Origin: Bacteroidota bacterium
Lineage (GTDB): Bacteria; Bacteroidota; Bacteroidia; Flavobacteriales_F; PHOS-HE28
DNA length: 53,139 nt
Reading direction: 5' to 3'
NCBI GenBank assembly: GCA_018266475.1
Contig: JAFEAI010000096.1
Coordinates: 1-53,139, forward strand
The stretch's first letter is position 1. Every line of letters begins with the position of its first letter. The translations under genes and the position numbers were made by a program. The notes beneath the pieces were generated by a model, which had not been told where the DNA came from, made no database searches, and was given only the letters and a program-made list of their open reading frames with translations. Shown here piece after piece: positions 20,239 to 26,535 of this stretch.

Positions 20239-20278
20239 CCGCAGGAGGCGTTCCTGGCGGTGCTGAAGCTGGATTGAG
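20239..20278 (+). repeat. Direct repeat, right copy (orphan lepA 3' end)
   Basis: Identical to the 3' terminal 40 bp of lepA including the stop codon, but with no lepA reading frame in front of it. It lies 743 bp from the left copy and closes the DUF433/DUF5615 segment. The following bases (AAGCCCCCCTGTGCAGGG) partly resemble the DNA after the true lepA stop. Confidence 0.9.
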
Positions 20279-20315
20279 GAAAGCCCCCCTGTGCAGGGTC
20301 CGGGGGTGGGGACCT

Positions 20316-20756
20316 TCAACCCAGCACCAGGATGTCCAAGCCCTTGAACTGCTTGAACGCCCTGTCCGTGGTGACCAGCGTAAAGTTGCCCGCCACGGCA
20401 AACGCGGCCAAGTAGGCGTCCATCCACAGTTTTGGGGATGCGCTACGAACGGCCCCGAACTTCTCCCAGGCCGGACCGAGGTGCAAAGGCTCATCGGCAA
20501 ATTCGATCACCGGGTCGGTCAGCCAAACGCCATAGTTCCGCCATGCCGCTACGTTGGTGATGGGGCCGGTTCCATACAGGGCCATGATCGCCGCCGTGGA
20601 GGACAACCGCAACAGTCCCTGCTGGGTGGGGCGGCAAAAGGCGACTTTATCCGGGGCATGAACGCCCTGTAGCCATGCCTGGGCAGCGCCATGGTGCTGG
20701 TGCTGCACTTGGGATAGCGCAAACCACACGTTCACATCGGGAAGGAATTGCTTCAT
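20316..20756 (-). CDS. PIN-domain toxin (VapC-like ribonuclease)
   Basis: A 146-residue PIN protein. The N-terminal strand MKQFLPDVNVWFALSQ carries the first catalytic Asp. Further family landmarks are FCRPTQQGLLRL, the acidic-residue segment PKLWMDAYLAAFA and the C-terminal TLVTTDRAFKQFKGLDILVL. VapC toxins are Mg-dependent RNases, several of which cut tRNA anticodon loops or rRNA. Its ATG overlaps the stop codon of the upstream RHH gene by 4 bp, the usual antitoxin-first order. Confidence 0.85.
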   Translation of the reverse strand: MKQFLPDVNVWFALSQVQHQHHGAAQAWLQGVHAPDKVAFCRPTQQGLLRLSSTAAIMALYGTGPITNVAAWRNYGVWLTDPVIEFADEPLHLGPAWEKFGAVRSASPKLWMDAYLAAFAVAGNFTLVTTDRAFKQFKGLDILVLG

Positions 20757-21007
20757 TCGCCAGTGCCGTACAAGGCATCATGGACATGCTCAGGGGTAAG
20801 CTCCTTCCCTGCCGGAGCCTTCCGTCTTCCTTTCAACAAGGGCATCTCCGCATAGTTCAAGCGATGTGCATGCTTGGTGCCGGGCTTGGTTCGGAGCAAG
20901 GAACGGATGGCCTCGGTCAATAGTTCCTTCAAAGTGGCTCCGCGCCTTGCAGAGAGCAACTTCACCTTTCGGTACAAGTCATCCGGCAGTTCAATGGTTG
21001 TTTTCAT
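20753..21007 (-). CDS. Ribbon-helix-helix antitoxin (VapB-like, 84 aa)
   Basis: Begins MKTTIELPDDLYRKVKLLSA, the RHH strand and first helix, then RRGATLKELLTEAIRSLL. A charged C-terminal tail (HRLNYAEMPLLKGRRKAPAG) would wrap the toxin. The ATG is preferred over a TTG nine bases upstream. It sits between another RHH gene 12 bp upstream and the PIN toxin downstream, so it is the likely cognate antitoxin. Confidence 0.8.
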   Translation of the reverse strand: MKTTIELPDDLYRKVKLLSARRGATLKELLTEAIRSLLRTKPGTKHAHRLNYAEMPLLKGRRKAPAGKELTPEHVHDALYGTGE

Positions 21008-21019
21008 CGGCTTCAACTG

Positions 21020-21196
21020 TCAGGGGTTCCCGCGTTTTGCTGGCCGGGGCCGTGCGCCCTTGCCCGGGTCGCCGGGTTCCTTCAGCATCTTCGTGAACAG
21101 TTCCTTCCAAAGGTCCTTCATCGTGCGGCCCTCCTGTGCCGCGCGGACCTTCAATGCGCGCACCAGCGCATCAGGCAGTTCAACCGTGGTTTTCAT
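21020..21196 (-). CDS. Short ribbon-helix-helix protein (58 aa)
   Basis: Begins MKTTVELPDALVRALKVRAA, a second RHH domain closely related in plan to the next gene. Its tail (KEPGDPGKGARPRPAKRGNP) is short and basic and lacks the toxin-wrapping segment. No toxin of its own follows; it is the first gene of an RHH-RHH-PIN unit. It could be a dedicated repressor or a decayed antitoxin. A TAACTTTG box ends 5 nt before its ATG, and a palindrome lies just upstream. Confidence 0.7.
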   Translation of the reverse strand: MKTTVELPDALVRALKVRAAQEGRTMKDLWKELFTKMLKEPGDPGKGARPRPAKRGNP

Positions 21197-21201
21197 CGGG
21201 G

Positions 21202-21209
21202 CAAAGTTA
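21202..21209 (-). promoter_or_regulatory. -7 box TAACTTTG of the RHH-RHH-PIN operon
   Basis: Exact TAnnTTTG match, 5 nt before the first ATG, so a leaderless operon transcript is predicted. Confidence 0.6.
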
Positions 21210-21221
21210 GGCTTGAATATG

Positions 21222-21243
21222 GGTATATGGGATTCCATATACC
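21222..21243. promoter_or_regulatory. Perfect 9+9 palindrome, candidate RHH operator
   Basis: GGTATATGG and CCATATACC flank a 4-bp spacer (GATT), 12 bp upstream of the TAACTTTG box. RHH antitoxins autoregulate through such palindromes, so this is the expected place for an operator. Binding itself is inferred. Confidence 0.5.
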
Positions 21244-21363
21244 TGTATCCAAATAAAGGACCGGCCAAGCCGGAGCGAATGCCGGAACAACCGGGGAACG
21301 TGTGAAAGCACCCTTACGGCCCTCCACTTCGGCCCCTTGCCGTGCAAGGATCCGCCCATTCTT

Positions 21364-21389
21364 TGTAACCCGCGAGAACATATTGCATC
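21364..21389 (+). promoter_or_regulatory. Possible ECF promoter TGTAAC-N16-CATC
   Basis: Same -35 hexamer and spacing as the promoters around the ECF sigma gene, with one mismatch in the -10 (CATC for CGTC). It lies 35 nt before the DUF4142 gene's ATG. Confidence 0.35.
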
Positions 21390-21424
21390 CAATGCGTGTT
21401 GACCCTGCAAAACCGATCAACATC

Positions 21425-21976
21425 ATGAAAAGCATAACATCAACCATCCAACGGAGTGCAACCCTGTTCGCGCTCTCCACCTTCCTGTATGCCGGGGCCT
21501 TTGCCCAAGACGCACCGAAGCTCACCGACCCCGAGATCGCCCATGTGGGCGTAACGGCAAACCAGATCGACGTGAACTATGGCAAGCTGGCATTGGAAAA
21601 ATCCAAGAACAAGGACATCCGCCACTTTGCGGAAACCATGATCAAGGACCACGAGGGCGTGATCAAGCAGGCCACGGAGCTGGCCGCCAAGCTGGGCGTT
21701 ACGCCTGCGGACAACGCCATGAGCAAATCGCTGAAGCAAGGCGAGGTGGCCGAAATGAAAAAGCTGCACGCCCTCAATGGCGTGGCTTTTGAGAAGGCCT
21801 ACATCGACAATGAAGTGGCCTACCACAAGGCGGTGATCAACGCGGTGAAGACGGTGCTGATCCCGCAAACGCAAAATGCGGACCTGAAGAACCTCTTTGT
21901 AACCATCTCGCCCGTCCTGGACTCGCACTTGGAGCACGCCGAGATGGTGGCCAAGGAGTTTGCCGCCAAGAGATGA
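21425..21976 (+). CDS. DUF4142 secreted protein (183 aa)
   Basis: The start is chosen at the ATG of MKSITSTIQRSATLFALST, a signal peptide ending at AFAQ; the longer frame adds unrelated text. The mature part is helical and ferritin-like, with DUF4142 landmarks: DVNYGKLALEKSKNKDIRHFAE, MIKDHEGV, EKAYIDNEVAYHK and the final EHAEMVAKEFAA. Family members are periplasmic and often stress-linked; their biochemistry is not established. Its stop overlaps the start of the cupredoxin gene (ATGA), so the two form an operon. A possible ECF-type promoter lies upstream. Confidence 0.85.
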   Translation: MKSITSTIQRSATLFALSTFLYAGAFAQDAPKLTDPEIAHVGVTANQIDVNYGKLALEKSKNKDIRHFAETMIKDHEGVIKQATELAAKLGVTPADNAMSKSLKQGEVAEMKKLHALNGVAFEKAYIDNEVAYHKAVINAVKTVLIPQTQNADLKNLFVTISPVLDSHLEHAEMVAKEFAAKR

Positions 21977-22347
21977 GCAACATCCACATCCGCAGGTCCT
22001 TCCGCGCCTTGTTCCTCGGCACGGTGATGTTGGCCGCATGCGGCACACCGGAGGTCCCGAAACAGGAACCGGCGATCCCTGTGGCACCACCGCCGCCCGC
22101 CTTGGTTCCCGTGAACATCGCCATGATGAAGTTCCAGCCGGACACGGTGCGCATCCACAAGGGCGACACGATCCTGTTCACCAACAAGGACGTGGTGGAG
22201 CATGATGCCACAGCGCTTCCGGACAGCGCATGGACAACAGGTCCGCTTCAACCCGGCCAGAGCAAGAAAATGGTGATCGACAAGTCCACGGACTACTTCT
22301 GCAGCATCCACGTGGTGATGCGTGGAAGAGTGGAAGTGGCACCATGA
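21973..22347 (+). CDS. Cupredoxin-fold lipoprotein (124 aa)
   Basis: A lipobox VMLAAC puts the lipidated Cys at residue 23, after an arginine-containing N-terminus. The rest is a plastocyanin/azurin-like domain: MMKFQPDTVRIHKGDTI, the first copper ligand in VEHDAT (His77), then FCSIHVVM, giving Cys110, His113 and probably Met116 as the other type 1 copper ligands. It is probably a periplasm-facing electron carrier or copper-binding protein. Translationally coupled to the DUF4142 gene. Confidence 0.8.
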   Translation: MSNIHIRRSFRALFLGTVMLAACGTPEVPKQEPAIPVAPPPPALVPVNIAMMKFQPDTVRIHKGDTILFTNKDVVEHDATALPDSAWTTGPLQPGQSKKMVIDKSTDYFCSIHVVMRGRVEVAP

Positions 22348-22366
22348 TTCCTTGAAACGCTACGCA

Positions 22367-22404
22367 ACGAAGGCCGCCAATTCAAGGCGGCCTTCGTTTT
22401 TTTT
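22367..22404 (+). terminator. Strong intrinsic terminator
   Basis: A perfect 12-bp stem (ACGAAGGCCGCC with GGCGGCCTTCGT) and a 7-nt loop are followed by eight Ts. It ends the DUF4142-cupredoxin operon just before the convergent rtcB stop. Confidence 0.92.
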
Positions 22405-22422
22405 GCGGAAAGCGCGGTATGG

Positions 22423-23838
22423 TCAATCCTCCGCAGCGCTTCCATCGCCGCACATGCGCACGATCTTCGGCGTGAACGAGCCGATCACCTCCACCAATTC
22501 CTGCTGGCTGTCCATCACCGTGGCAATGTCCTTGTAGGCCATGGGTGCCTCATCCAGCCCTCCGCCGATCAATGTGATGCCGTGTTGCTCCAAATGCTGC
22601 CTCACGCGTCCCGGGTCCAGCGTTTCCTTCGCCCGTGTGCGGCTCATCACGCGGCCCGCGCCGTGGCTGGCTGAGCTTAGGCTTTCCCCCCGGCCCGTAC
22701 CGCGCACGATGTAGCCGGGTGCCGTCATGCTTCCGGGGATCACGCCCAGCACGCCTTTCCCGGCGGGCGTTGCGCCCTTGCGGTGTACGACCACCTCCTT
22801 GCCCATGAAGGTTTCCTTCCATGCGAAATTGTGGTGGTTCTCCACCCGCGCAGCCGGCATTTCGCCAAGTGCCTCCGCAATGCGCGCATGGATCTGATGG
22901 TGGCAAGCGGACGCGAAATCACCGGCCAGGTTCATCGCGGCCCAGTACTCCTGCCCTTCGGCACTATCCAATGAAAGCCAGGCCAGGTTGCGTGCTTCAT
23001 CGGGCAGCTTGCACAGTTCCTTGGCCAGCCGGGTGTAGTGCTGTGCGATGCCCGCGCCAAGGCCGCGCGATCCGCTATGCGAGAGCAAGGCCATGTAGTG
23101 CCCCGGCAGCAGGCCGAACTCGTTGTGCGGGTCGGTGATCTCCACGGCACCGAACTCCACGAAATGGTTGCCGCTGCCGCTGGAACCGATCTGGCGCCAG
23201 GCACGGTCCTTCAGGTGTTTTACCACGGGTATGGCACCGAACTCTGCACGCTCCAGCACGGGGTGGTCCATGGGCTTTTCATGCACGGCACGGCCAAAGC
23301 GCGTATGCGTGGTGAGCAGGCGCTTGTGGTCTTCGCGGTGCGTGGCCCATACTTCCGGCGGGATATTGAAGATGCTCAAGCACATGCGGCAGCCGATGTC
23401 CACGCCCACGCCGTACGGGATCACCGCGTTCTCCACCGCCAGCACGCCGCCGATGGGCAGGCCGTAGCCTTGGTGGGCATCGGCCATCAGCGCACCGGCC
23501 ACGGTCACCGGCAGCTTCATCGCCACCTCCATCTGGTGAACGGCACCCTGCTCGATGTGCGCGCGGCCATACGTGCGGTAGGCTTTGCGCGGCACCAGGT
23601 CGTACAGGCCCTCGCGGGTGCGGTCGCGACCGGTGAGCGCATCGGAGATCGGCGCATAAAGTGCATGCTCCGCAAAGGCTGCCGGATCGGCGGCGATGCG
23701 CGCCAATTCCGCAAGCACCTCTTCTTTTTCCGCCTTGCGCTGGTGTTTCAGCATCACGTTGATAGCGATGCCGATCGCGCGGCCTTCCGGAAATCCGGCC
23801 GCGATCAAATCCTTGCCGTGGAGCTTCAATCCTTTCAT
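22423..23838 (-). CDS. rtcB: RtcB RNA-splicing/repair ligase
   Basis: Joins RNA 2',3'-cyclic-phosphate (or 3'-phosphate) ends to 5'-OH ends using GTP and Mn2+. Motifs seen: DAHQGYGLPIGGV, YGVGVDIGCRM, GSSGSGNHFVEFG, LSHSGSRGLGAGIAQHY, NHHNFAW, HRKGATPA, VIPGSM and SSASHGAGR, where the His is the guanylylated nucleophile. The ATG of MKGLKLHGKDLIAAG is used; a TTG 36 nt upstream gives only an odd extension. At 471 residues it is full length. It lies 58 bp after two tRNA-like genes and a TROVE-gene remnant on the same strand, the gene order of an RNA-repair operon. Confidence 0.95.
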   Translation of the reverse strand: MKGLKLHGKDLIAAGFPEGRAIGIAINVMLKHQRKAEKEEVLAELARIAADPAAFAEHALYAPISDALTGRDRTREGLYDLVPRKAYRTYGRAHIEQGAVHQMEVAMKLPVTVAGALMADAHQGYGLPIGGVLAVENAVIPYGVGVDIGCRMCLSIFNIPPEVWATHREDHKRLLTTHTRFGRAVHEKPMDHPVLERAEFGAIPVVKHLKDRAWRQIGSSGSGNHFVEFGAVEITDPHNEFGLLPGHYMALLSHSGSRGLGAGIAQHYTRLAKELCKLPDEARNLAWLSLDSAEGQEYWAAMNLAGDFASACHHQIHARIAEALGEMPAARVENHHNFAWKETFMGKEVVVHRKGATPAGKGVLGVIPGSMTAPGYIVRGTGRGESLSSASHGAGRVMSRTRAKETLDPGRVRQHLEQHGITLIGGGLDEAPMAYKDIATVMDSQQELVEVIGSFTPKIVRMCGDGSAAED

Positions 23839-23896
23839 TCGTTGTCCGCCATGCCCTGGCGGAGAGGGGTTCAAGTTCGTTACTTTTCAATTCGTC

Positions 23897-23968
23897 GGTG
23901 GATGGACGGGTTCGAACCGTCGCTTACTGCCTCACAAGCAGCCGTGCTTCCATTACACCACACCCAAC
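23897..23968 (-). tRNA. tRNA-His(GTG) or His-type tRNA-like RNA
   Basis: Folds as a cloverleaf of 72 nt without encoded CCA. The anticodon loop is TTGTGAG (anticodon GTG) on a GCTGC/GCAGT stem. The T arm is GACGG-TTCGAAC-CCGTC and the D stem is GTGT/GCAC. The histidine hallmark G-1:C73 pair is present. However, the first acceptor position is T1 opposite C72, a mismatch directly under the identity pair. Eight bases separate it from the next tRNA-like gene. It may be a genuine tRNA-His or a relic specific to the repair locus. Confidence 0.75.
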
Positions 23969-23976
23969 ATGTTCCG

Positions 23977-24047
23977 TGGAAGAGGATGGGATCGAACCAT
24001 CACCTGCCGGGCTTCAACCGGCCGCTCTACCCGAGAGCTGCTCTTCC
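23977..24047 (-). tRNA. Atypical tRNA-Phe(GAA)-like RNA
   Basis: Acceptor GGAAGAG/CTCTTCC, anticodon stem GCCGG/CCGGC and T stem GATGG/CCATC are perfect, with T loop TTCGATC and discriminator A. The anticodon loop TTGAAGC gives GAA. Several normally conserved core positions differ: C8 instead of U8, T14 instead of A14, C15 instead of a purine, and G37 instead of A37. The U8-A14 and 15-48 tertiary contacts would therefore be lost. Length 71 nt, no encoded CCA. The secondary structure is intact but the tertiary core is degenerate, so a tRNA mimic is a real possibility. Confidence 0.7.
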
Positions 24048-24070
24048 AATGCCGATCGCGGTCTTGCCTT

Positions 24071-24160
24071 TCACCAATGTCCATCTGGATGACCCTGCCC
24101 ACTTCCGCCCTCATGGTTGCGCACCTCGGTACGCTTGCGCGTGTTTGCATTGAACCTCAT
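24071..24160 (-). pseudogene. Remnant of a TROVE (Ro/Rsr) gene, N-terminal 19 codons
   Basis: A 29-codon frame begins MRFNANTRKRTEVRNHEGG and then runs into unrelated sequence (SGQGHPDGHW) and a stop. As recalled, the opening with its RNHEGG motif matches the start of bacterial TROVE-domain proteins, the Ro60 orthologues that bind Y RNAs. The remaining 500 or so codons are absent. It lies 23 bp before the tRNA-like genes and upstream of rtcB, where Ro genes sit in bacterial RNA-repair operons. It is probably a deletion scar. The assignment rests on a short match. Confidence 0.5.
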
Positions 24161-24221
24161 GATCGTCCCTCTTTTTCTTCTTCGTTGAAATCTCCTTATG
24201 CCTTCCAAATCGCCCCAAACG

Positions 24222-24255
24222 CAGCGAACCCGGCCTTGTGGGACCGGGTTCGCTG
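24222..24255. other. Perfect 12-bp hairpin upstream of the repair locus
   Basis: CAGCGAACCCGG pairs with CCGGGTTCGCTG around a 10-nt loop that can itself pair CC/GG. On the minus strand it is followed by CGTTTGG, too poor in T for a firm terminator call. It would lie in the 5' leader of the TROVE/tRNA/rtcB transcript. Confidence 0.5.
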
Positions 24256-24522
24256 CCGAGGATGCTGTGGATCACATCACTTCATGGAACACCGGTCTGG
24301 TTGCGTATCAAAATACTTCCGCACGCCACTACTGAGCAGGCTTGTGCCAAAGCCGCAGCCACACACGCAATCCGCTCCTCTGTGGAGAAGGGCCGTGGTG
24401 GTATGTGGCATCGTGCGAAGCATTGTGCGCTACAGTTCGGTCTTCCTTTCTGATGAATGCGGCTTGCGCGTTCGGAACCCAAGACGGAAGCACCACGGCA
24501 AGGGTTGCCTGCCAAGGGAAAA
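24256..24522. other. Intergenic stretch without a recognised gene
   Basis: Composition is less GC-biased than the flanking genes. A 44-codon minus-strand frame (24277-24411, ending RKYFDTQPDRCSMK) has no family I recognise. No RNA gene or repeat is apparent. Confidence 0.4.
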
Positions 24523-24530
24523 TATTTTTG
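24523..24530 (+). promoter_or_regulatory. -7 box TATTTTTG upstream of the ECF sigma gene
   Basis: Exact TAnnTTTG match with a TTG 15 bp upstream, shorter than the usual spacing. It could give basal housekeeping-sigma transcription in addition to the ECF promoter downstream. Confidence 0.4.
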
Positions 24531-24577
24531 TGGGCGCTGGCCGCATCCGCTTGCGCACGCAGTGCCGGAGTGCCCCG

Positions 24578-24603
24578 TGTAACTTTCGGAGCGCGTCCGC
24601 GTC
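24578..24603 (+). promoter_or_regulatory. ECF-type promoter TGTAAC-N16-CGTC
   Basis: TGTAAC (24578-24583) and CGTC (24600-24603) are 16 bp apart, and a start site would fall about 15 nt before the sigma gene's GTG. The same pair of elements recurs before the two genes after the operon, implying autoregulation. Confidence 0.6.
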
Positions 24604-24624
24604 ACACCTGCAACACCACCCCGC

Positions 24625-25110
24625 GTGACCCTCCACGAATACAACTGCGCCGTAGACCAGCATGCCGACGGCATCTACCGGTTCGCGGTGAAGCACCTGC
24701 GCGACCTGGACACCGCCAAGGACGTGGTGCAGGAGAGCTTTGCGCGGCTGTGGCAGAAGCTGGACGACGTGGACGGCGGCAAGGTAAAAAGCTACCTCTT
24801 CACCACTGCGCACCACCTGCTGGTGGACACCGCCAGGCGCGATACGCGAAGCACCCGCATGGAGGAGCGCCACGAGGACCTGCGCTGGGGCACGCAATCG
24901 CAACCCGATCTGAAGGAAGTGCTTGATGCCGCCCTGGCCACCTTGCCGGAAGTGCAACGCAGCGTGGTACTGTTGCGCGACCTGGAGGGGTACAGCTATG
25001 AGGAGATCGCGGAACTGGCGGGGCTGAACGTCACGCAGGTGAAAGTGTACATCTACCGCGGCCGCACCGCCTTGAAGGAATACATCGGCAGCTTGGAGAA
25101 CGTGCTATGA
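24625..25110 (+). CDS. ECF-family RNA polymerase sigma factor (161 aa)
   Basis: Sigma region 2 (about 10-75) reads DGIYRFAVKHLRDLDTAKDVVQES, then FARLWQKLDD and FTTAHHLLVDTARRD. Region 4 (about 105-155) has LPEVQRSVVLLRDLEGYSYEEIAELAGLN with a helix-turn-helix continuing VTQVKVYIYRGRTALKEYI. The length is typical of ECF factors. The start is a GTG. The next gene begins inside its stop codon and looks like a membrane-bound anti-sigma partner. A TGTAAC/CGTC promoter directly upstream suggests the factor drives its own gene. Confidence 0.92.
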   Translation: MTLHEYNCAVDQHADGIYRFAVKHLRDLDTAKDVVQESFARLWQKLDDVDGGKVKSYLFTTAHHLLVDTARRDTRSTRMEERHEDLRWGTQSQPDLKEVLDAALATLPEVQRSVVLLRDLEGYSYEEIAELAGLNVTQVKVYIYRGRTALKEYIGSLENVL

Positions 25111-26423
25111 AGCTGGACCGCACCACATACGAAGCTTGGCTGCTGGACCGCGCCGAAGGCAACTTGGGTCCGGACCAGGATCGGATGCTTGATGCGTTTC
25201 TCCACGCACACCCGGACCTTGCCGTTGCCCAAGAACCACTGCCGCGCGTAACCGCAGGAACTGAACCTTTCCCCAGCAAGGAATCCTTGTTGCATGCCTT
25301 TCCCCCTTCCGGCGCACCCACCGCTGCACGGCTGAACGACTTTCTCGCCGCACGGCTGGAAGGCGATCTTTCACCGGAACAGGAACAGCAACTTGACCAA
25401 TACCTGTATGAGCACCCTGAAGCGGCCATGGATGCAGCGGCCATGGCCAGGGCCAAAGCGATCGCGGCGCGCGTGGCATACGGCGCGAAGGCCGGCCTGG
25501 AACGGCATTTCCCCCCGGGAGGCATGCCGGATGCGCAGCACCTTGGCGATTTCCTCATTGCCGATGCGGAAGGCGACCTGACCGGGGAACAACGGGTAGC
25601 GTTGCGCCTGTATGTGCATGAGCATCCTGCGGCACAGCGTGAACAACGGCTTGTTTTGGCCTCCCGCATCCAACCTGCACCGCTGCGCTTTCCCTGGAAA
25701 CAGGAATTGAAAAAGCGCGAAGCCCGCGTGCTTCCCCTGTGGACCCGCTGGGCGGCGGCGGCCAGCATCATGCTGCTGATGGGCATGGGCTGGTGGATCA
25801 TCCGCAGCGACGGGCAACCCATTGCCGGCAATGCGACGGTGGCAGGCGGCACGGTGCCCCCCGCCCCTGCCGCCCAAACCGCATCGGCCTACGCGCAGCC
25901 CCTTCAGCAGCCTGGGGCAGCCGCAAGCACTGCGCACCAGGCGGTGCGGCGGGCCGCTGCGGCCCGCAACCGCAGCATGCACCAGGCGCCGGCAGCCGCA
26001 TGCAACAAGCCCGAGCCGGGGATGCCGCCACATGAAGCGCCCATGCCGGACCCCGTCCTGCCTGATCCAGCACCGGCACCCGGCAAGGCCGCAACATTGC
26101 TGGCCGAGGCTTCACCAAGGGAACAGGCGGCCCCGCAGGCACAGGGTGCCTCCGGCGAGAAGGGCGGAACCGCCACGACCGCGGCCTCCGGCGGCCAGGA
26201 CATAGGCGTGTACGTAGCCAACAAGCTGCGCGGTGATGTGCTGGAATCCCCGCAACGCCCCACCGGCCTTGATGTCCACGACATGGTGGCCGTGGCGGAC
26301 CGGGCGATCGCGGCCGTAAGCAGCGGCCAAGGTGGTGTGCAGGTGCAGCGCTCCGCCACCCGCGAGCGGATCCGGCTCAGCTTGGGCCGGAACTTTTCCA
26401 TCAGCGCGAGCCGTGCCCGCTGA
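25107..26423 (+). CDS. Putative anti-sigma membrane protein with three repeats (438 aa)
   Basis: Overlaps the sigma gene by 4 bp. The N-terminal 215 residues hold three related helical units: YEAWLLDRAEGNLGPDQ (about 8-24), LNDFLAARLEGDLSPEQ and LGDFLIADAEGDLTGEQ. Each is followed by a LxxFLxxHP-type helix. They resemble anti-sigma domains but lack the zinc-binding His/Cys. One membrane segment follows (about 210-230, ASIMLLMGMGWWII). The outer part is Ala/Pro/Gln-rich low complexity and ends in a small charged domain. Position and topology suggest it holds the sigma factor at the inner membrane; this is inferred, not a clear family hit. Confidence 0.65.
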   Translation: MKLDRTTYEAWLLDRAEGNLGPDQDRMLDAFLHAHPDLAVAQEPLPRVTAGTEPFPSKESLLHAFPPSGAPTAARLNDFLAARLEGDLSPEQEQQLDQYLYEHPEAAMDAAAMARAKAIAARVAYGAKAGLERHFPPGGMPDAQHLGDFLIADAEGDLTGEQRVALRLYVHEHPAAQREQRLVLASRIQPAPLRFPWKQELKKREARVLPLWTRWAAAASIMLLMGMGWWIIRSDGQPIAGNATVAGGTVPPAPAAQTASAYAQPLQQPGAAASTAHQAVRRAAAARNRSMHQAPAAACNKPEPGMPPHEAPMPDPVLPDPAPAPGKAATLLAEASPREQAAPQAQGASGEKGGTATTAASGGQDIGVYVANKLRGDVLESPQRPTGLDVHDMVAVADRAIAAVSSGQGGVQVQRSATRERIRLSLGRNFSISASRAR

Positions 26424-26473
26424 AGACCGTTCGCCAAGTCTGCCTTCCGTCCATCACAAGCCTGCCACTGGCG

Positions 26474-26500
26474 TGTAACTACTCCGGCCTCACCGGTGTC
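26474..26500 (+). promoter_or_regulatory. ECF-type promoter TGTAAC-N17-TGTC
   Basis: TGTAAC at 26474-26479 and TGTC at 26497-26500, one base wider and one base off relative to the sigma gene's promoter. It would start transcription around 26508, which excludes the ATG at 26503 and favours the start at 26536. Confidence 0.5.
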
Positions 26501-26535
26501 CTATGCCCAACAACCGGCAACCGGCCACAAACACC

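Noticed and set aside
24277-24411. 44-codon minus-strand frame ending RKYFDTQPDRCSMK
   Set aside because: Could be a remnant of a gene upstream of the TROVE fragment, but no family was recognised, so it is not called.
23696-24628. 310-codon plus-strand frame over the tRNA region
   Set aside because: It runs through two tRNA-like genes and the rtcB start on the opposite strand and shows no protein features.
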